From Acidocella sp. (GTDB lineage: Bacteria; Pseudomonadota; Alphaproteobacteria; Acetobacterales; Acetobacteraceae): 64,000 nt of DNA. Within the stretch, counting starts at the first letter, position 1. Each line of letters starts with the position of its first letter. The DNA lies in assembly GCA_029077825.1 (NCBI GenBank), contig JAQNCT010000006.1, positions 17,298 to 81,297 of the forward strand, given 5' to 3'. Positions 59,376-64,000 of the stretch are shown here, one piece after another. Both the position numbers and the translations under genes were made by a program. Under the pieces are notes generated by a model. It was not told where the DNA came from, did not search any database, and was given only the letters and a program-made list of their open reading frames with translations.

Positions 59376-60614
59376 CTACAACACATCGTAACCGGCCAGG
59401 ACAAGTGACATTTCTAACACTGCCAGCACCATTGAGAGTCCAAGCAGAGCATATCTAAAAATGCGATGCTTGATGCTCCACGACCCTAGCAACAAAAACA
59501 CTACCACCACCGGATAAACTAGCCTGAGCGCGTTGAAAAAATAACCAACACCGGTGACATTGAACCACAAATATCCGAGCCAGATACAGGCACCAGTCCA
59601 TACCAGCGGTTTTTGGGGAAATCTGTGTGCAGCGATTGCAATGGCAGCCAAACTTGCCCAGAAAACCAGCCAGCCGAGCATATATTGGAATGCGATGTCG
59701 ATGCTGTTGCGACCATCTGCGGTTACAAGAAAATTCCTGTGTTGAATGCCGTTAACCGCGTGTTGGACAAACACAAAGACAACAAAATACCAATTGATAT
59801 TAAAAAAATTCATCAGATGCTGTGAAAAATTTTCAGGCTGTTGCGCCCATGCCTGCTGCATAATTATGAAAGCGATCGGGTTATGAAATTTTATTAATTG
59901 ATAAATCATAAAACCGATGAGACCGCTTACTGAGAGAAGACCAAATAAAATCAGGCGTGGTACTCTCACCAACGGTCGTTTATCACTCAACCACTCATAA
60001 CCGGCATCGCCACATAGCCCGGCTGCAAAAAACACCATCGCCGGTGCGGCAGCAGTGCCTACGCCGCACCATACAGCCGCACGGAGCTTGCGGCCGCTTA
60101 TGTAATGAGTCAGGCTGAGCAACGCGCATAAATTGGCTAGCCCAGTGGCATAGCCCATAAAAATAAAGCAGCAGGCTGGCCAAAGGGCAAAAAATAATGT
60201 GGCCCACGCAGCCGATGCCTCAGGTAAAATTTGTTCGGCGAGGCGATAAAATAGGTCGTTTGAACACAACCCAAAGACTAATCCTGGTAGAATAAAAACC
60301 CACGGCCCGCTGTTACCCAATAACAAGCTAAGACTGTGGGTTATTAACGGATACAGCGGGAAAAATGCAATGTTATGGTCTTGCGCGCTGCCGACTAATT
60401 GCGAACGATAACCGGTGAGCGCAATATTTTGGTATATTGATCCATCCATATTCAAAAATTTACCGCCAATCCCTGAACCGTGGGGATGAGGGCCTGTAGC
60501 CCAAAAAGTCGATAAAAGAATACCCAAAGGGGCGACAAGAAGAACCAGCAGGTTACCGAGCAAAACCGGGGAACGCTCGGGGAGTGCGTATAAATACCCC
60601 CCCAAGCGACGCAT
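59376..60614 (-). CDS. PIG-V-like mannosyltransferase family membrane protein
   Basis: Polytopic; 'DGSIYQNIALTGYRSQLVGSAQDHNIAFFPLYPLITHSLSLLLG', 'WPACCFIFMGYATGLANLCALLSL' resemble the PIG-V/GT-C family. Confidence 0.75.
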   Translation of the reverse strand: MRRLGGYLYALPERSPVLLGNLLVLLVAPLGILLSTFWATGPHPHGSGIGGKFLNMDGSIYQNIALTGYRSQLVGSAQDHNIAFFPLYPLITHSLSLLLGNSGPWVFILPGLVFGLCSNDLFYRLAEQILPEASAAWATLFFALWPACCFIFMGYATGLANLCALLSLTHYISGRKLRAAVWCGVGTAAAPAMVFFAAGLCGDAGYEWLSDKRPLVRVPRLILFGLLSVSGLIGFMIYQLIKFHNPIAFIIMQQAWAQQPENFSQHLMNFFNINWYFVVFVFVQHAVNGIQHRNFLVTADGRNSIDIAFQYMLGWLVFWASLAAIAIAAHRFPQKPLVWTGACIWLGYLWFNVTGVGYFFNALRLVYPVVVVFLLLGSWSIKHRIFRYALLGLSMVLAVLEMSLVLAGYDVL

Positions 60615-60615
60615 A

Positions 60616-60954
60616 TTATGCTTTGTCTGCCTTCGCCTGAGCAGTCACCTGGGTGATGGTCGAGCGAATGATGCTAACCGTCACGTTCGGGGCTATTTCA
60701 ACGTCTACCTCGGTGGAACCATCGGTCACTTTTTTCACAACGCCGACAATCCCGCCGGCTGTGATTACTTTGTCGCCCCGGGTTAAGGCTGACTGCTTGA
60801 GCTTTAGCTCCTTAGCCTGAGCCTGCTGCGGGCGGATCAACAGGAAGTAAAACACCACCATAATCAGCAAAATTGGGGCAAATTGGACAAGGCCAGCAAT
60901 GCTGCTCGGGGCGGCGGCGGTAGCGGTTTGGGCGTAAGCTGATGAGATGAACAT
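60616..60954 (-). CDS. yajC: preprotein translocase subunit YajC
   Basis: 'MFISSAYAQ', 'VQFAPILLIMVVFYFLLIRPQQAQAKELKLKQSALTRGDKVITAGGIVGVVKKV'; start at internal Met preferred. Confidence 0.95.
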   Translation of the reverse strand: MFISSAYAQTATAAAPSSIAGLVQFAPILLIMVVFYFLLIRPQQAQAKELKLKQSALTRGDKVITAGGIVGVVKKVTDGSTEVDVEIAPNVTVSIIRSTITQVTAQAKADKA

Positions 60955-61030
60955 ACTGGTTCCTGGTTGCAGTGATCTGCGCCGGACCATAGGGTGCGCC
61001 GCTCGCCAGTCAACAGGGGACAGAATTTAG

Positions 61031-61879
61031 ATGGATGAGAGTTTGTTACGCCGGATCGCCGAGGCAATGGAGCGCTTGAGCCCGGCGGTGGCGAAAGTGC
61101 CAGATTTGGCCGGTGCCGATGCTTTTGTGTGGCACCCTAACCCGCCGGCGTTGCTGCCGGTGCCGAAGGTTTCGCGCGTGCCACTGGCACTGTTACAGGG
61201 AATTGAACAACAAAAAGAAATTTTGCTGGAAAACACCCGGCGCTTTGCCCACGGCCTGCCGGCCAACAACGCCATGCTGTGGGGTGCGCGCGGCATGGGC
61301 AAATCCTCGCTGGTTAAGGCTGTTCATGCCACCGTAAACGAGCCTAGCCCGGGCGCGATGGCGCTGATTGAAATCCACCGCGAGGATATCCGCACCCTGC
61401 CCGCTTTGCTGAATATTCTTCGCCCACAGCCCCGGCGCTGCCTGATTCTGTGCGATGATTTGTCGTTTGAGAAAGAGGATGCCGATTACAAAGCCCTGAA
61501 ATCCGTGCTGGATGGCGGCATTGAAGGCCGGCCCGACAATGTGCTGTTCTATGCCACCTCAAACCGGCGGCATTTGATGCCGCGCGATATGATCGATAAT
61601 GAACGTTCCACCGCCATCAACCCCGGTGAGGCGGTGGAGGAGAAGGTTTCCCTCTCTGACCGGTTTGGCCTGTGGCTGGGCTTTCATAACGGCAACCAGG
61701 AGCAGTTTTTCGCGATGATCGACGGTTATGCGGCTGCCTATAAACTGCCAATCAGCACCGCGGCATTGCATGCGGCAGCGGTGGAATGGTCAGTCACGCG
61801 GGGCGGACGTTCAGGGCGGGTAGCCTGGCAGTTTATTCAAGATGTCTCTGGTAGATTAGGGGTGACGCTTTTAAGCTAA
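61031..61879 (+). CDS. DUF815 family AAA-type ATP-binding protein
   Basis: 'NNAMLWGARGMGKSSLVKAVHA' Walker A, 'RRCLILCDDLSFEKEDADYKALKSVLDGGIEGRPDNVLFYATSNRRHLMP'. Confidence 0.92.
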   Translation: MDESLLRRIAEAMERLSPAVAKVPDLAGADAFVWHPNPPALLPVPKVSRVPLALLQGIEQQKEILLENTRRFAHGLPANNAMLWGARGMGKSSLVKAVHATVNEPSPGAMALIEIHREDIRTLPALLNILRPQPRRCLILCDDLSFEKEDADYKALKSVLDGGIEGRPDNVLFYATSNRRHLMPRDMIDNERSTAINPGEAVEEKVSLSDRFGLWLGFHNGNQEQFFAMIDGYAAAYKLPISTAALHAAAVEWSVTRGGRSGRVAWQFIQDVSGRLGVTLLS

Positions 61880-61922
61880 GCTGCAATGTTCAACCTCTAG
61901 TTACAAAGTGAGGCTTTGCCCA

Positions 61923-63848
61923 ATGACCAGCCGAAGAGGACTATTACGCGGCGTGGCCGGGGCCGGCGCTGCCTCAGCCATTGGGGCACCGGCAATGGCG
62001 GCGACAACCTTGAAATTACGCCTGCTGGAAACCTCGGACATTCATACGTTCGATGAAGATTATGATTATTTCCGTGACCAGCCTGATGAGACCGTTGGGC
62101 TGACCAAGGTGGCCGGCCTTATTCACGCAGCCAGGGCGGAGGTTAAAAATTCGCTGCTGTTTGACAATGGCGACATTATTCAGGGCAACCCGCTGGCGGA
62201 TTATGTCGCACTACCGGGCAACTTTCCGGCGGATAAGGTGCACCCTACCATCCGGGCCATGAATTTACTGGGGTATGATGCCGCCACCGTGGGCAACCAT
62301 GAATTCAACTATGGCCTGGACTTTTTTAATGCGGCTCTGGCGGGCGCCAGATTTCCGGTATGTTCTGCGAATTTTTTACAAGCTGACGGCACGCCTTATT
62401 TGAAACCATATTTGGTTTTGGAGCGAAGCCTGGTGGCCGATGATGGCCAAACGCATACGCTTAAAATTGGTATCATCGGGTTTGTAACCCCGCAGATTAT
62501 GGAATGGGACCGCGCCCATCTGGCAGGGCGGGTTCAAACCGTTGATATTGTGGCGGCAGCGCAGCGTTACGTGCCTGAATTGCGCCGCCAGGTGGATGTG
62601 CTGATTGCGCTTAGCCATTCAGGCATCAACACCAGCCCGCGCCGGGGCGGTGATGAGAATGCCTCGTTTTACCTCTCCAACGTGCCCGGCATTGATGTGA
62701 TTTTCACCGGCCATTCGCACCGGGTGTTTCCGGGGCCTGACTATGCCGGGCTAAAGGGGATTGACGCGGTGCGCGGCACTTTGAACGGCGTGCCCGCGGT
62801 TATGCCAGGGTTCTGGGGCAGCCATTTGGGCGTAATTGACCTCACACTGGCCGCCACTGGCAGCGGGTATCAGGTGGTTGATTTTACCTGTGAGACCCGC
62901 CCGATTGCCAGCCGCGATGGCCACACGGTAACACCGCTGGTTACTGATGACGCCGCCGTGAACGCGGCTCTGGCGCCTGAGCATGAGAAAACCCTGGCCT
63001 GGATTCGCCAGCCGATTGGGCAGTTAAACCGCCCGGTGAACAGCTATTTTGCGCTGATCGGCGATGATGCGTCATTGGCGTTGGTGAATGAGGCCCAGGC
63101 TTGGTATGCAAAGCCGTTGCTGGCCGGCACGCCGGCGGCAGCGTGGCCTTTGCTGTCAGCGGCGGCGCCATTTAAGGAGGGCTACCAGTCACCTGATAAT
63201 TTTGTTGACTTGCAGGCTGGTACCATCGCCATAAAAAATGTGGCGGATTTATATATGTATCCCAATACAGTATGCGCGGTGCAGGTAACCGGCGCGCAAC
63301 TGCGAGACTGGCTGGAGCACTCAGCCGAGGTGTTCGCCCGCATTGATATTAACAACCCTGCCCCGCAGCCGCTGTTGAACCCGCATGTGCCATCCTACGT
63401 GTTTGACGTGATTGCAGGGGTAACCTACCAGATTGATATTTCCGCCCCAGCCCGCTACGGCGCGCATGGCAAAATGAACCCCAACGCCCGGCGCATTGTG
63501 AATTTGCGCTATCGGGGGGTGATGGTGGCTGATGACCAGAATTTTGTGGTGGTAACCAATAATTACCGCGCTGACAGTGGCGGCGTGGTGCCCAAAGACC
63601 ACCCGGAAGCGGTGGTGCTGCGTGCCCCCGACCAGATTCGCGACGTGATTGTGCGCTATATTCTGCAAAACAAGGTGATTGATGTGGCGGTCCCGCCGGT
63701 ATGGTCGTTCGCACCGCTGGGTGCCCCGGTGAGCGTTACTTTTGAGAGTTCTCCCGCCGCCGCCAAATATCTGCTGGCGAGGCCAGGCATGACGAGACTG
63801 CAAGACAATGGTGACGGCTATGCGGTTTTTAGCCTTACGCTCAGCTAG
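61923..63848 (+). CDS. cpdB: bifunctional 2',3'-cyclic-nucleotide 2'-phosphodiesterase/3'-nucleotidase (Tat-exported)
   Basis: Tat-like 'SRRGLLRGVAGAGAASAIGAPAMA', 'LRLLETSDIHTFDEDYDYFRDQPDETVGLTKVAGLI', 'FDNGDIIQGNPLADY', 'VGNHEFNYGLDF'; start at Met 61923 preferred. Confidence 0.9.
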   Translation: MTSRRGLLRGVAGAGAASAIGAPAMAATTLKLRLLETSDIHTFDEDYDYFRDQPDETVGLTKVAGLIHAARAEVKNSLLFDNGDIIQGNPLADYVALPGNFPADKVHPTIRAMNLLGYDAATVGNHEFNYGLDFFNAALAGARFPVCSANFLQADGTPYLKPYLVLERSLVADDGQTHTLKIGIIGFVTPQIMEWDRAHLAGRVQTVDIVAAAQRYVPELRRQVDVLIALSHSGINTSPRRGGDENASFYLSNVPGIDVIFTGHSHRVFPGPDYAGLKGIDAVRGTLNGVPAVMPGFWGSHLGVIDLTLAATGSGYQVVDFTCETRPIASRDGHTVTPLVTDDAAVNAALAPEHEKTLAWIRQPIGQLNRPVNSYFALIGDDASLALVNEAQAWYAKPLLAGTPAAAWPLLSAAAPFKEGYQSPDNFVDLQAGTIAIKNVADLYMYPNTVCAVQVTGAQLRDWLEHSAEVFARIDINNPAPQPLLNPHVPSYVFDVIAGVTYQIDISAPARYGAHGKMNPNARRIVNLRYRGVMVADDQNFVVVTNNYRADSGGVVPKDHPEAVVLRAPDQIRDVIVRYILQNKVIDVAVPPVWSFAPLGAPVSVTFESSPAAAKYLLARPGMTRLQDNGDGYAVFSLTLS

Positions 63849-63896
63849 CCCCGGCCTTGACCCGGCGCGTGGTTTCCGTTGAAAGAGGCATCAACC

Positions 63897-63986
63897 GGAG
63901 AGGTGGCCGAGTGGTTTAAGGCAGCGGTCTTGAAAACCGCCGTGCGTTAACGCGTACCGTGGGTTCGAATCCCACCTTCTCCGCCA
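63897..63986 (+). tRNA. tRNA-Ser (anticodon TGA)
   Basis: GGAGAGGTGGCCGAGTGGTTTAAGGCAGCGGTCTTGAAAACCGC...GGGTTCGAATCCCACCTTCTCCGCCA; long variable arm; encoded CCA. Confidence 0.96.
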
Positions 63987-64000
63987 GTAGGGCATTTGTG

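Noticed and set aside
1-64000. CRISPR arrays, IS elements, prophage or integrated elements
   Set aside because: No evenly spaced direct repeats, transposase, integrase or phage structural proteins among the ORFs; the tRNA genes show no obvious att-site duplication

Overview
The window is an ordinary GC-rich chromosomal segment from an alphaproteobacterium, probably Acetobacteraceae-like (inferred from synteny and protein style, not searched). It is densely coded and mostly housekeeping: parC (partial), recO, ubiG, lysC, ptsP, a RodZ-like gene, ispG, hisS, prfA, prmC, infC, thrS, gltD-gltB, rnd, kdsD, lptC-lptA-lptB, rpoN, hpf, pcm, tolC, popZ-like, valS, ilvD, yajC, a cpdB-like gene, and tRNA-Leu, tRNA-Cys and tRNA-Ser. 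I saw no CRISPR array, prophage, IS element or rRNA. Main points for a second look: (1) a compact minus-strand cassette at 44.2-49.8 kb with a bicupin, an EutA-like ASKHA ATPase without EutB/EutC nearby, an AAHS-type MFS transporter and a DHA2-type MFS transporter, which is the best candidate here for an undescribed pathway; (2) infC apparently starts at an ATA codon 35 codons upstream of the ORF-track call; (3) a decayed protease/Hint-domain gene remnant at about 37.7-38.5 kb; (4) a 9-bp hairpin ending directly at the valS start codon; (5) three envelope-decoration genes (acyltransferase, CgeB-like glycosyltransferase, PIG-V mannosyltransferase) tightly coupled to housekeeping genes; (6) a sulfotransferase with TPRs and an N-terminal SEC-C-like motif, and a DUF4167 protein with a C-terminal AT-hook. 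All family calls come from reading translated sequences and remembered motifs; no database search was run.
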